64,000 nt of DNA, taken from NCBI RefSeq assembly GCF_963259705.1, contig NC_081847.1, forward strand, positions 88,926,546-88,990,545, read 5' to 3'. This document shows positions 37,186-48,390 of the stretch, one piece after another. Numbering within the stretch: the stretch's first letter is position 1; each line of letters begins with the position of its first letter. The stretch is from Myotis daubentonii (lineage: Eukaryota > Chordata > Mammalia > Chiroptera > Vespertilionidae). Position numbers and translations under genes: made by a program. The notes under the pieces were generated by a model. The model saw nothing but the letters and a program-made list of their open reading frames with translations. It did not search any database and was not told the DNA's origin.

Positions 37186-39194
37186 ACTCTTGAAAATATT
37201 CTTTTCTTAAAAATATTTTATCTACTTTCCTGCACATCCCAGCTCTACTCTTGGAGCTATTATACCCAGACCTTGGTGTTCCCACTCCACCCTTGGAGTC
37301 CCTTCACTGTAGCACATGTTATCATACGAAATTGCCACTTTATGTGCAACTGAAGGGCAGGGACTGTAGCATTTCTTTCTTCATCATCTTTAGCACGCCA
37401 TCTTTAATGATAACTAATTATCCTTACTAAATGTTTATCTGATTGATGGTGGAACAATGAGCACACATGAAGCTCAGTGTTTTCTCACTTGGTTCCTACA
37501 TAGGGTGGCATCAACTTTTTCAGATCATTTCACCGGATTATTAGCTATTGGCCTAAGAATGTCAAAGTGGCATAGGAAGCTACAGCAAAGTGGATGTGAG
37601 ATTGAGGCCTTCGGACTAAATTCAGAATCACCCCAGACACAAGGCTATTAGCTCAGAGTCAGGGAGAGGACGGCGGGGAGATGGGACTTTCTGGATGCTT
37701 GAAAGCTGGAGACTCGGGCACTCTCTCTGTTCCAAGGATTTGTTCTTGTTGATGAAGTATTCTGTCCGAGCACCAGGAAGGTCTCGGATGCCTGCACATA
37801 TTTCCTATTAAGGTCATAGAGTGTTACTTCTGGCTCCGAGGATAAAGAGGCTTTGGCACTGGGACAGTCTGGCCTTCAGATCCAGTGTGGCCCTATCACA
37901 GAAGGGCAAACTCACAAAGTGTGCTGGGCCCCTCCCACCAGGGATTCTGGGCGCCAGGCGAAGTGCTGCTGAGACTGGCTGCATCTGCTTGGTGCTAGTC
38001 GGCCACCTCGCTTCTGGGAAGTCTTTAAGTCTTTGGCCAGATAGGCAAATGAACCTCAGAGGACACCTGTAATTTCTTCCCATAAAATTATCGCCCAGGG
38101 ATTGCAGAGGCATGGACTCTAGTTAACGATTCTATGAATTAAGGCACGAATACAGGGAAAGAAGAGTCCCTGCCTGCTCACTTCCTTGTCATACATCACA
38201 GGACCGGAGGACATCTGAGCAAGTGAAAGATGGCAGCAGCAAAGGACTGAGGTTCGCTCTTGACATTTCTAACAGACAGGGATAAAAAAGTTGTGCTCCA
38301 TCACTTGGGTTAAAATAAGATAACGCAGAGAGAACAACAGCATTTGGACAAAATAGCAGGCAGAGGAATGGACTTACACATCCAGCTCTGAATGGAGAAT
38401 TTTTTTACAACAGAGAGCGAGAGGCCTGCTGACGTACAGAGACACCCAAGGAAAACTGATGGTGACCCGCCTGTCAACATCGGGTCAGGCGGGTCTTCAG
38501 CCAACTGTTGTTCAGGTGCTGGGCAGCAAGCAGGTGTTTGTAAAGGATTTCTCAGCTGTTTCTCGCACAGCCCTTTTTCAGCAATTGTGTTTCCCTCTCT
38601 CATGTCTTACTGTAACCTTAAGGCAGTTGCTTTAATGCAGATGATATTTGCATTTTAAAAGAACATTCTCCCCCAGGTTTAATGACTTGAGCTCAGAGAG
38701 GAGCGCCATCGCTAAGAAATGAATGAGCAACCATAATTGTGTTGTTTTTTTTTTTCAAAATAAGAAATGGAAAAATAATTATCTATATGCTAGTATTTAT
38801 GGGAAGGCAGATTTAATTAAAAAAACAAATCAAGAGATGGCTGAAAACTTAGAGTTTTTTTAAAATCAAAGTAACTTTCTTTTTAGGAAGTGTGGAAAAT
38901 TCAATGCATTATGAAAGAAATAAGTATATCTTTCACAATCCCCCTGTCCAGAGATAATCACTATGCATGTTTTATACATTTACTTCCAATTGTAGAGACA
39001 TATATATGTATATGCACACACACATATACACCTATAATTTTTAACAAAATAGAGGAATTATAAACTATATATAATTTTGTTTCAAGTTTTTCTAACTTTT
39101 TGTATTCTATTATTAGTAATCCATATGTATTCAGCATAAATACTTACTCTTTTATAGCTACGAGATTTTATCAAACTTGCTAATTAAAAATATA
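37186..39194. other. Unassigned sequence
   Basis: No gene or confident repeat is seen. Frames of up to 99 codons at 37814-38658 occur on both strands and show no domain. Confidence 0.35.
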
Positions 39195-39362
39195 ACACAT
39201 GTAAAAGGAGGACCTATGTTATACTTTCAACAATAAAGATGAAAAAAAAGAGGAACAAGAACTACAAAGCAGAAAACAATGAACAAAATGACAACAGCCA
39301 AGTCCTTACCTATCAATGATTTTAAATGTAAATTCACTAAACTCCCCACTCAAAAGACAAAA

Positions 39363-39365
<3 letters not shown>
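39195..39365 (+). mobile_element. L1 pieces: a 3' tip followed by an ORF2 start fragment
   Basis: Bases about 39195-39247 end 'atactttcaacaataaagat' plus A-run, the tip of a young L1. Bases about 39250-39365 read like the start of L1 ORF2 ('gtccttacctatcaatgatt', 'aaatgtaaattcactaaact'). Finding a 3' tip directly before a 5' portion suggests two separate events or a rearrangement. Confidence 0.6.

Positions 39366-39400
<35 letters not shown>
39366..39400. repeat. (CA)n microsatellite
   Basis: About 17 CA units at the end of the L1 fragment. Confidence 0.97.
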
Positions 39401-39403
<3 letters not shown>

Positions 39404-40318
39404 GAGGACACGTGACATCCATCATCACTGAATGCTTCTTTAGTTTATTCGTGGACTCTATATACACTCACATTTACACAGAACACATTTCCGCTACATT
39501 TCAGGGTAAGACAGTAGGTCATCATTTTATTTTATAGTAGTGCTTATTTGGCTGTAGAAATCCCTACTGCACAAAACCCATGTTATCCCCCAATATCAGA
39601 AAAACGGGCATTTTCTCAGAATACTCTTTAAAAGAGAATGACTATCTCATTTTGTATCTTTTTAAAAATACAACTGCAAAACCAGTAAGTGTCTCATTCA
39701 CTGACACAATCAGTAAACTGAACTATCTCAAATTTTCTAAGATGAAAATCTCTTTTTATGAATGAAATAGAACACTATGCAACTGACACAGAGTATAGGC
39801 CAAAACTACTCTGTAGGAGTGACCTCATGAAAACTTTAAATTCTTTGTTTTGAAATTAATTCCAAGTAAGGCAGAAAGATTAACAGTTTGGCTGACGAAG
39901 AAAAATAAAGTTTATCCAAGCTTAAGCCTTTGTCTCTTTACAGCTGAGTACACCTGCTTATTGGTCTAAATAATTGCATTGAACTGTAATGCTTAAATCT
40001 AAACTTGTCAAAGATTTTCCAATTAATTTATAAAGACAGAATTTTAAACTAGCCACGTACAGGTATATCTATCATAAATGCTAGTGGAATTTCCATGGTG
40101 AAATGTGACTATCGATGTCTTGTTCATATTTTATGTCATTCATTTGTTAAAGTCCTGCACACTTCTAAGAGAATAATGAGACAATGTGATTTGATATGTG
40201 TGTCTGATTGAGAATCTTATTTAAAAATGGAGACAAATGATACAGCATTTAATTTTGTATCAGTAAGTTGCCATGTCACTTTGGAGTAAAAAATAAAAAT
40301 GACACTATCCCCTACATC
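39401..40318. other. AT-rich unassigned sequence
   Basis: No gene or confident repeat is seen. Confidence 0.35.
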
Positions 40319-40800
40319 ATAGGTTCTCAACCTTCTTGTTCTGAAGACCTCCTAAGAACTTTTGTTTTTGTGTTCTATCAATATTTACCTTATTAGAAAC
40401 TGACTTAGAAATTTGAAAAATATTTATTTATAAACTTATTTATGTAATAATTGAAAACCCATTAAATGTAACAAATAATATGTATTTCTAATAAAATAGA
40501 AATATTTTCCAAAACTAAAAAAATATAGTGAGAATTAGGGGACGTTTTTACATTTTTGGAAAGCTCTTTAATGTCTGGCATAACAGAAGGAAGATAGCTA
40601 GACGTTCAGATCTGCGTCGGCATTTAACCTATCGCAGGACTTAAAGTCCCATTCACACAGACATGCAGCTTGAAAAGGTAGAGCACTTTCATAGCCTTTC
40701 AGATAATGTGCACAAGTTGCCAGTTCTTAAAGGTGAGTTGCAATGTGGAATCTGATTCATATCAATGAACTTTGCATAATCCATCACATTAAAACCCATT
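40319..40800. mobile_element. Possible old hAT-Charlie remnant
   Basis: The start 'taggttctcaaccttcttgt' resembles the terminal repeat of hAT-Charlie elements (CAGxGGTTCTCAACCTT). It continues with 'cctcctaagaacttttgttt', typical of that class. No matching right end could be placed, so the boundary is uncertain and the element may extend towards about 42000. Confidence 0.4.
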
Positions 40801-43045
40801 ACCAGCCTCATATTTTGTAGAGATTTTTAAATTTATATGTAATTTTATAACATTGTGAATCTGACCTTTGGGAAGTATTGGTTCACTGAGTGATGCAGAT
40901 CTTCCAACTGTTGATTCATTTCATTTTCAATAACGACAAGTTATGTTTGTCAGGATCACCATCAATCTCATCAGAAAAATCTTCTAGGTATCAGGAAGCT
41001 GTCAAGCTCACAGTGGCAGACACACGCTTCCCAAAACTCTTATTTTACTTCAAAGTTTGAATTTTATCGTTGTCAGAAAATACTGTTAGTTTTCCTCTGA
41101 AGTGACAAGATCGCTTCATATATTGTCAAGGAAATCATTCCCAAATCCCATGTCTAAATGACACAGTGTGTCTGCCGGTGGTTTCTCTCAAGTACACGTG
41201 TTGTTCTGGGGAAGAAATGGTGTGTTCAGTGTGCACCCCAATCTCACTGCCAGACACCATTGTCCCTCAATATATTTCAAGAGTGCTTTGTGCACACTCC
41301 CCATTTCCTCACATGGAATATTAGAAAGATGTGTATTAGAGCCTCAATATTTAATACGATTTTTTGTTGTTGATGATGCTACGAATATTTTTTTACTGCC
41401 TCTATGCAATATGTTCTCCCTTATCTTCCTTGAAATTTTAAGAGGTTCACTTGGTCTGTTTTCCCTTTTACCATCTTTTGAGTACCAAAACAAACAAACA
41501 AACAAACAAATCCATAACCAAAAAGACCAAAACAGCTCTTAACCACAAGAAAATAACAATGCAAGCTTGTTTATAAGTAACACATGATATCTGGGCTTGG
41601 TGTTGGGAAAATAACAGGGGGTGGTAGTAATGGAGTTGAAATGAGTGTGTGCCCTGTTAAGAGAAAGTACCCCCCTTTAGTGGTGCCTTGTAGAGGCACA
41701 GGTCCGGGTGGCCACATCTTCCTATTCAGGGTGGAAATCCAGATGTTTCCATGACATGCTCAAATTTATAAATGTTGCCTCAAACTGAATAGGACAAACA
41801 TGTTGACAGGGTTTGTAGGCTTCCAAATTTAGGATTTAATTTCATGTTCCTTCCATCTCATGGATCAATAGACTTTGCACTTGAATCATCTGTCACCGCT
41901 CAATGGGGACCCCATGATGGGAATGGGGTCCAGAGGAGCCCTCACCTCCCTCTAGTGGTTAGAAAGTGCCAAAACAACCAGCTGAGCACACACATTGTTT
42001 ATTTATTGAAAAGTTTCATCTCTGTGAAACGCATTAAACTCAGCAAAGCAGACTCCAGCTATTGTGCGTGAGATGTGACCCACGTGGTCATTTTGTTGTG
42101 AGTCCGTATTAGACTCTGGGATAACAGGCAACAGAAACAAGGAGCCGGGACCTCAGCTCGAGTCAGGGCTGGAGATTCTGAAACCACAGTTCTCTCCCTA
42201 CCCACCAGGAAAAGAGAAGAATCTTAAACAGGTGTGCCCGACCCGGAGGCAGGGTCGGCAGTACATGCTGTTGGCTGGGAGGTGTATATTGAGTTTTATG
42301 TACATAGAGGAGATAGTGTGAAGGATCATCGAGCTAAAGTGGTATCTAGGCCTTCTGGCTAATTGATCCCTACTTTAAGTATTTAATAGTAGCTCAGCAC
42401 TTATTAATTAATGGAGAGCATCTTATATCCTTTTGCTTAGAAGCTTAGCTTGAGCAAAACATGTTAGGGTGGGAGTTAAATTAAGAATTTTGAATAGGTC
42501 AGTCGTATAGAGTGAATAACGGTTTTTGAGAAAGTTAAACAACGGATCCCCTGACAGCCCTTTGGATGCCCACGTGGTCCTAGAACAGGTCCCACATACT
42601 GTATGCCTGTGGCTCAAATGCCAGCTCCGAGGGGGGCTCCCTCTGCTGCTCCCTCCCCCGCTTTGCTTGACCTCCTTGGCTCGCTCGGATAAGTTAACGA
42701 ACTGAAAGACAACCGCTTCTCCAAGCTTAATTCTTCACTGTGCTTTGGTTTTAAAGACAGTTTTTGAGTTGGGAGAAGGTCAGCAAAATCAACCCCAAGG
42801 ACGCGGATGTTGGTAGGAGGCTGGCTTTTCAGAAGCTGTAGGCGGCGCAGCTGGCGGCCTGGCACGCAGTCCCTGGGGACGCCCCGTTCACCGTGAGTCA
42901 GCAGCTGACAACACAGCATGGCGCCCGCTGACATGCAAGGTGATGGGTGCACGTGCTCCCGCAGAAAGCATCCAGGAGCTATTTCTTCTCCAGGTGAATT
43001 TAGAAGGAAATCCAGACAGGTCATTCAGGCCCAGAGACTAGTCTG
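40801..43045. other. Unassigned sequence
   Basis: No gene is identified. A (CAAA)n patch lies at about 41488-41510. Frames of up to 136 codons (minus strand, 42614-43024) show no domain. Confidence 0.35.
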
Positions 43046-43047
43046 TA

Positions 43048-43213
43048 CAGTGGGGCCTTGAATTACGAGTTTAATTCGTTCGGAGACCGAGCTTGTTAAG
43101 GAGCTCGTTAACTCAAATTACTCTCTCAACTCCATGCAAAAAAATCGGCTGAGAGACAGCTGGCATTTCAAAAAACTCGTTAGTGGGGACACTCGTAAGT
43201 CAAGGCCCCACTG
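43048..43213. mobile_element. 166 bp mariner-type MITE
   Basis: Terminal inverted repeats of about 24 bp match at all but one position: it begins CAGTGGGGCCTTGAATTACG and ends CGTAAGTCAAGGCCCCACTG. TA lies on both sides (43046-43047 and 43214-43215), as expected for Tc1/mariner. No coding. The copy is well preserved. Confidence 0.88.
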
Positions 43214-43215
43214 TA

Positions 43216-43688
43216 TTTGGGTTCATGCGTGTGTCTGTGTTAGAGCCCAGATACGGATACGTATGAATTTCTTTTGTGAAGAAAAACACACTCAGATCGG
43301 GAGCTGAAGCGTCAGAAATCTGGCATCGCACGTGGGAATTGTGCTCAGAAGCCATGTTCCAGCCCGGGCTGTCCCTCCAGCAGCTGCCGGCCAGGGCGGC
43401 TACTGCGCAGGGAAATGCCCCCCAAGATACGGAGCCGGTAAGCGAAAGGCATGGGCGACACCTCACCAGCAACTCCACACTGAGCACATGCTGGAATGAT
43501 AATATTTTTGATATATTGGGGTAAAGAGAATATAATTGAAATCATTTGACCCGTTTCTTTAAATTGTTTAATGTGGCCACTAGAGAAATTTACATTACAT
43601 ACCAGTATGTGGCTCACAGTGTATTTCAATTGTCCAGTGCTGCTTTAGAAGGTGATACTGATATCATTTCCTTCCAGTATCTCTCCTC
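43216..43688. other. Unassigned sequence
   Basis: No gene or confident repeat is seen between the MITE and the polypyrimidine tract. Confidence 0.35.
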
Positions 43689-43757
43689 GCTCTCCCTCAG
43701 ACCCTCGCCTCCTCTTCCTCTCCCCCTCCCTCTCCCCCTCCCTCTCCCCCTCCCTCC
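43689..43757. repeat. Polypyrimidine tract with CCCTCCCTCTCC units
   Basis: A nearly pure C/T run contains three direct copies of a 'ccctccctctcc' unit. Such mirror-like polypurine/polypyrimidine tracts can form triple-helix DNA. Confidence 0.85.
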
Positions 43758-43820
43758 CGCACGCATGGAAGGGATAGAAAGGGGCCATGGCAGCGGGGCA
43801 TTTGAAAAATACAGGCCTCA

Positions 43821-44667
43821 GGCAGTGCCCTGGGCGTCCTGGATCTGCCTCTTGCTTCAACAGTGTTTGGAGGGATGGACCAGGGACACCCCTTCCTCCA
43901 GCCTCCGGCCTCCCTCCGGCCTCCCTCCCAGTCCCCATGGACAGACCACCTCTGCCATCCTCGGCCTCCGGACCAGCCCACACCGGTTTTGACCTGACCT
44001 CCTTATTGCCCCCAACCATGAGCGCCCAAATTCGTGGGGATTATTATTCCCGAGGCGGAGGCTGCCGCCCGCCTGGCCAGCTCCCCTGCGGGCCCCACAC
44101 CCACCTCTCTCAGGGCCTCTGTTTCCTCCGCGACCATGTGGCTCTGGAGGGCGAGTTGGCGGAGAAGCGGGAGGGCCCAGCGTCTCATAAAGGCGGTGGC
44201 CGCCTTCTCTCCACGACGGGCAGGAGCCCCCCAGGATATGGGCAAAACTCAGGCCGCCATGGAGGCCGCCCTGGCCCTGGAGAGGAGCCTGACCCAGTGG
44301 GTCTGCAGGTCCTGGTTCTCCCCGCACAGAGCTCCGCTCCGTGACTTCCCAGAGAACCACTTCCGGGGCGAGGAGGAGAAACTCATCAGGAAGATGGGCG
44401 ACACCTGGCTCCCCTCTGCAGGCTGCCGGCCCCAGGCTGGGCGGGGCTGGGCTGGGCTGGGCGAGTGTCTCTTCCGAAGGCTCCCCCTCAAGCACAATTA
44501 GGAGCCTGTGGAGCTCAGAGGCCTTTGAGGGGCCCTCTGCACCCCCCTTGGTGTCTGGCTCCTGCCTGAGCCTCTCCCCCAAACCACTAGGCATTCTCTC
44601 CCAGGGAAGCCCTCCCATGCATTGGACCAAATGGAAATAAAGCTTTTTGCCGCTAAATAAATAAATT
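43821..44667 (+). pseudogene. FTL: Processed pseudogene of ferritin light chain
   Basis: Ferritin light chain is a subunit of the cytosolic iron-storage shell. This copy has no introns. It begins with the FTL 5' leader, including the iron-responsive element (43849-43875) with bulged C and loop CAGTGT. The start codon is at 44018 and the first residues MSAQIR match FTL. The reading frame then breaks. The final part reads well in another frame (WGKT-like block, then EEEKLIRKMGD and GLGECLFRRLPLKHN) up to the stop at 44499-44501. The span is 484 bp from ATG to stop against about 528 in a normal gene, from several internal deletions. The 3' part has 'ttggaccaaatggaaataaa', the polyadenylation signal at 44636-44641 and an A-rich remnant. 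A degraded target duplication (AAATACAGGCCTCA, 43807-43820; AAATAGGCTTCA, 44668-44679) supports retroposition. It cannot encode ferritin. Confidence 0.93.
43849..43875 (+). promoter_or_regulatory. Iron-responsive element in the FTL retrocopy
   Basis: The upper stem TTCAA (43856-43860) pairs with TTGGA (43867-43871) around the six-base loop CAGTGT (43861-43866). The unpaired C at 43855 is kept. In working FTL mRNA this hairpin is bound by IRP1/IRP2 and represses translation when iron is low. Just 3' of the upper stem the base is G (43872), where I would expect C, which would weaken the lower stem. Confidence 0.85.
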
Positions 44668-44679
44668 AAATAGGCTTCA

Positions 44680-44815
44680 AAATTCCATGGAAGGGGCTGA
44701 TGTGCAGATACCAGGTCTCTGTGCCAAAGAATGGGCCCAGCCCAGGCCAAGCCCTGAGTGAAGTCCGTGCTATCAGCAGGCCTTGACTTTGGAGCCAGGA
44801 GTGAAAGGGCACCTG
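44680..44815. other. Unassigned short gap
   Basis: Nothing recognised between the FTL retrocopy and the open stretch that follows. Confidence 0.3.
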
Positions 44816-45410
44816 TCATAGCTGATGTAATTCTGTCCGCTCTACTAAGAACGAAAGGGCACAGCCAGAGCTGGTCAGGAGGGTCTCCTTCCCCTTCTTA
44901 AAGAGCCACACGAGCTCCGCGGAGGCGAACTGGTGCAGCTTCCTGAACTTGTCACGTCTGTTTGAGTTGGATGCTCTCAAGAATGATTTGACTGTGTCGG
45001 TCAAGACTGCATCATACACAGTGGGCTAAGATGTCGACTTAATAAAGTTTCTGATAAAAGCACAATCTGGGCACTAATTTGACTCTTTTTTAAATCAGCC
45101 GATGAGAAATCGTACTTTCTAGAATGTGGGGTTTTGTTTGTTTGCTTGTTTTGGGCAGGATTTTGCCCCGCTAAGCGATCCCCCTGAACTCTGACGAGTG
45201 TGGAGCAGTCTCTGGCAGCCTTTCTCCAGAACCCGGCTCCGTCCTTTCGAGTTTCAGTCCCTGAAGCAGTCGCATGGCCCGACCTCTTTCACCGTCTTCT
45301 TGGCCAACACCCACTTTAAGGACTTTGGAGTCTTGGAGGTGAACAGATGCCAGTTTGGGGTCCAACGTCACCCAGCTCTTTTCCTTAAGTTGCTCTTTCA
45401 TCCATTTTAA
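44816..45410 (-). other. Two minus-strand open stretches of unclear nature
   Basis: Reading the minus strand, 45401-45171 is open and includes WVTLDPKLASVHLQDSKVLK. After a break, 45028-44816 is open and includes SNRRDKFRKLHQFASAELVW. Both look more protein-like than most frames here. There are no clear splice sites, and a stop lies just before the second. They could be parts of a decayed retrocopy or a chance effect of base composition. I do not recognise a family. Confidence 0.2.
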
Positions 45411-46399
45411 CTTTATCTACTGACTAACTTTTGTGAGCACAGGTGGCAAACAAACCGCAGAGCAGAGCTCTCGCAGATGGTGGCCAGGCCTCCTGAATGG
45501 CTGGCCAATGGCGATCTGCAGTGAGAGGGAGGCAGGGGTCCTGGCTCCCGCGCTCCTTGGATGAAAGGGGGAAGTTCCTCAAACCTTTCTCACTCAGAGC
45601 CATGCAACATCTTCCCTCCTTCTGAATAAATAGCCCAACTTCCCTTCCGATTAAGAAATTCAGACAGGTCTCTGGGGGTGCTTCTTTTGGAGAACGGCAC
45701 CCCCCAAACCTCTTTTTAGCATCCTCCCTCCTCTAAATGGAAAGTGATACATGTGAAATGTAGTATATTTATTTAAAGTTATGGAAATATTTTAAAGAAA
45801 AATAAACCGGTTTGCATTTTAATGATTTTTCACACATATGCTTTCTCTGAAAAAAAAAAAAAGTCAAGTGTTACATGGAGTGTTACAGTATAAACATTTT
45901 CATAAGAGATAAACAACAGATCAATATTTTTACCACTCTTTGGGTTGATGGTTCTTTAATTTTTTCAGTTGGGACAATGAAAGGAAATTGATTCATACCA
46001 CATTTCACTCTTTGACAAGTTTTTGTTTTAAGTCTAAATTCTTGACAGGCATTTCTGAGTAATACTACTCCCCACCGCCCCCAAAAAAGCATCTATATTT
46101 GGAAAATATACAAAAGAAAGAAAAGTATAAGGAAGCCACAAGAAGCTTCTAGCATTGGCAGAATAGCAGCCTTATGTTATCTGATTCCAATGACTGCGAT
46201 TAAAATGATGCTGAGCAAAACTATGCAAATATGGAAAGATTATGTAAAATAAACTATGACTTAATTTCACTAAATATTTAGGTAACTGCACTACAGCATT
46301 AAACAAAACATTTCAACACCTAACAATTAGAATTTTACCTTCTCTTTATTCTAGATGTTATTACCGAGAAATATAATAAAAAGAAGGAATCCTACTTAC
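45411..46399. other. Unassigned sequence
   Basis: No gene or confident repeat is seen; the second half is AT-rich. Confidence 0.35.
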
Positions 46400-46480
46400 T
46401 GTAAGATTTTTATAGGTTGCTACCACAACTCCTTCAGAGTCACCACACAAAGGAAGGCCGCCCACTGAGGGCTGTGACAG
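46400..46480 (-). CDS. Possible internal coding exon, unidentified, minus strand
   Basis: On the minus strand an acceptor (C-rich tract ending ATTTTACAG) precedes 81 bp, exactly 27 codons. A consensus donor (TTACA|GTAAGT) follows. One frame is fully open and reads GDSEGVVVATYKNLT near its end, with natural-looking composition. A second in-exon acceptor at 46472 would shorten it by three codons. I do not recognise the protein. If real, the host gene runs right to left and most of this window would be its introns. Confidence 0.35.
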
Positions 46481-47566
46481 CTGTAAAATGTGGTTGGGGG
46501 ACGTGACCGGGTTTGGAAGACTTCAATGGGAGCGTTTTTAAAAAGCAACTCAGATTGCTCCCTGACCTGGAAGTTCAGGAAGAAAGGGGTTAATGGTGAT
46601 TGGCAGCTCATTTGAAGCCTTTTTAGCACCCCCTCACCACTAACAGAAGAAGGAAATGACGCAACTCTCAGACCTTTAAGATGAGAAGAGACCCCAATTC
46701 TCTGAATGTGGTTCCTAGCAGGACAGGGTGCTGAGGATGAAACCCCAACGCTGTAGCTTTCCCTGCCTTACAGTGAGCAGCCTCCTTCACCTTTCCTAGG
46801 ATTGACAGCTTGCTTCCTTCTCAGTCTTTAGCAACACAAAAATTGGAAATAAAATCATGACTATGTCTAATTAAAGAAATAAGAGGAACGTATAACTATG
46901 TTTATAAAAGGAACTTGTCAACTGCGTTAAAATTTGATAATATTATAAGCTGTCCTGTAACAGAATTTCTCAACCCATAGAATTATTGTCAAGAATGTAA
47001 AGTCCATTCATATAATTCGATTTTTTTCACTTGCAGCAAGATAAACAGTTGACAATTAAATATTACTTTGTGTGTTGTGTGTATAAGAAAACGTGTGTGT
47101 GTGTGTGTGTGTATGTGTGTGTGTGTAAAGCTTTCCTCATTTGTTCGTTTTAGGGTAGAGTGTGAAAGTTGATAGGTTTGAGATTTAGGTAAAACAATGA
47201 CTTATTTTCTTTGTATATATGAATATTGACTTTTTTCTCAGAGTTTGTTTATTCCATGACAAGATGATAAGACTCCTGAAAAAGACTGACCCATTCATAC
47301 TAGAACGAAGTAAGAGTTTTATTATACTCAATTGCATCAAGCTCTTTGATTAGAAAAATACTTGGGCAATCTAACTTCCAGAAAAAATTATATGTTGTTA
47401 CTTATTAATAGTAAACCTAAGTACTTACAGAAAAGAAAACAGAATTTAACCTGAGTAGTGACCCTGTGGATATTTTTAGAAGTTAATACCTATAAAATTT
47501 CTGAGATAAAATGAAAACACCTAAGAAAATTGACAGTTGAATGGGCAAAATGCATAAGTCTGCTGA
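46481..47566. other. AT-rich sequence with a TG microsatellite
   Basis: No gene is seen. A (TG)n tract of about 34 bp lies at 47093-47126. Confidence 0.5.
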
Positions 47567-47914
47567 TCTTATATAATAAAAGGCTAATATGCAAATCAAC
47601 CGAACGGTGGAATGACCCGTCACTATGACGCACACTGACCACTAGGGGCAGACGCTCAATGCAGGAGCTGCCCCCTGGTGGACAGTGCACTCCCCCTGTG
47701 GGAGCACTGCTCAGCCAGAAGCCATGAGCTGGGCTCACAGCTGGCGAGTACAGTGGGAGTGGCAGGAGCCTCTCTCGCCTCCACAGCAGTGCTAAGGATG
47801 TCTGACTGCTGGCTTAGGCCTGCTCCCCCAAGGGCTCCTGGACTGTAATAGGGCACAGGTTGGGCTGAGGGACCCCCCATCAGAGCACACGAATTTCATG
47901 CATCCGACCTCTAG
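47567..47914 (+). mobile_element. HeliBat-type Helitron
   Basis: It begins TCTTATATAATAAAAGGC after a host A (47566) and ends with 'cacgaatttcatgc' and CTCTAG (47914), followed by T. The body is close to the copies at 7624 and 18801. No coding capacity. Confidence 0.92.
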
Positions 47915-47915
47915 T

Positions 47916-48390
47916 ATATATATAAGAGCGTTTCCTTCTCATTTTATAATCGTTCATGAAGATGAACATAATACTTAAAATGTTTACCTGCATAGTTATT
48001 CCTTTAACCACTCTTGCCTTAGCCAGCAAGCAGGATTCAGAACATCTTAGAGCAAGGACATGATGTGGATAAGGGAGAGGAGTGGGGAAGAGGTGATTAG
48101 CTGAGTTTGCTAGATGATGTTCATTTTCCTCTTACTCTAAAGTACCACCAATAGTGTAAAAAAGGCGGAGATAATGATTTCCAATAACTGACCCAGGGAA
48201 GGCCATGGGTGAATGGCTGTAAAGTGGGAAGATTCTCTCTTGAACCAGCAGTTTACTTGCCTGCCTACTGAAATTGGGCTTTTCTTTATTGCCTGGCTGA
48301 GTGATAGAATATCACATGTTGCCAGCATGTACACAGTTCTGAAAAACTTACATATATTAGTAAAATAATATACATATACAGATATACACA
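47916..48390. other. Unassigned gap between two Helitrons
   Basis: No gene or recognised repeat is seen. Confidence 0.35.

Noticed and set aside
43857..44819. 320-codon minus-strand frame, the longest in the window
   Set aside because: It is antisense to the FTL retrocopy and reflects its high GC content; no domain, no splice or polyadenylation signals on that strand.
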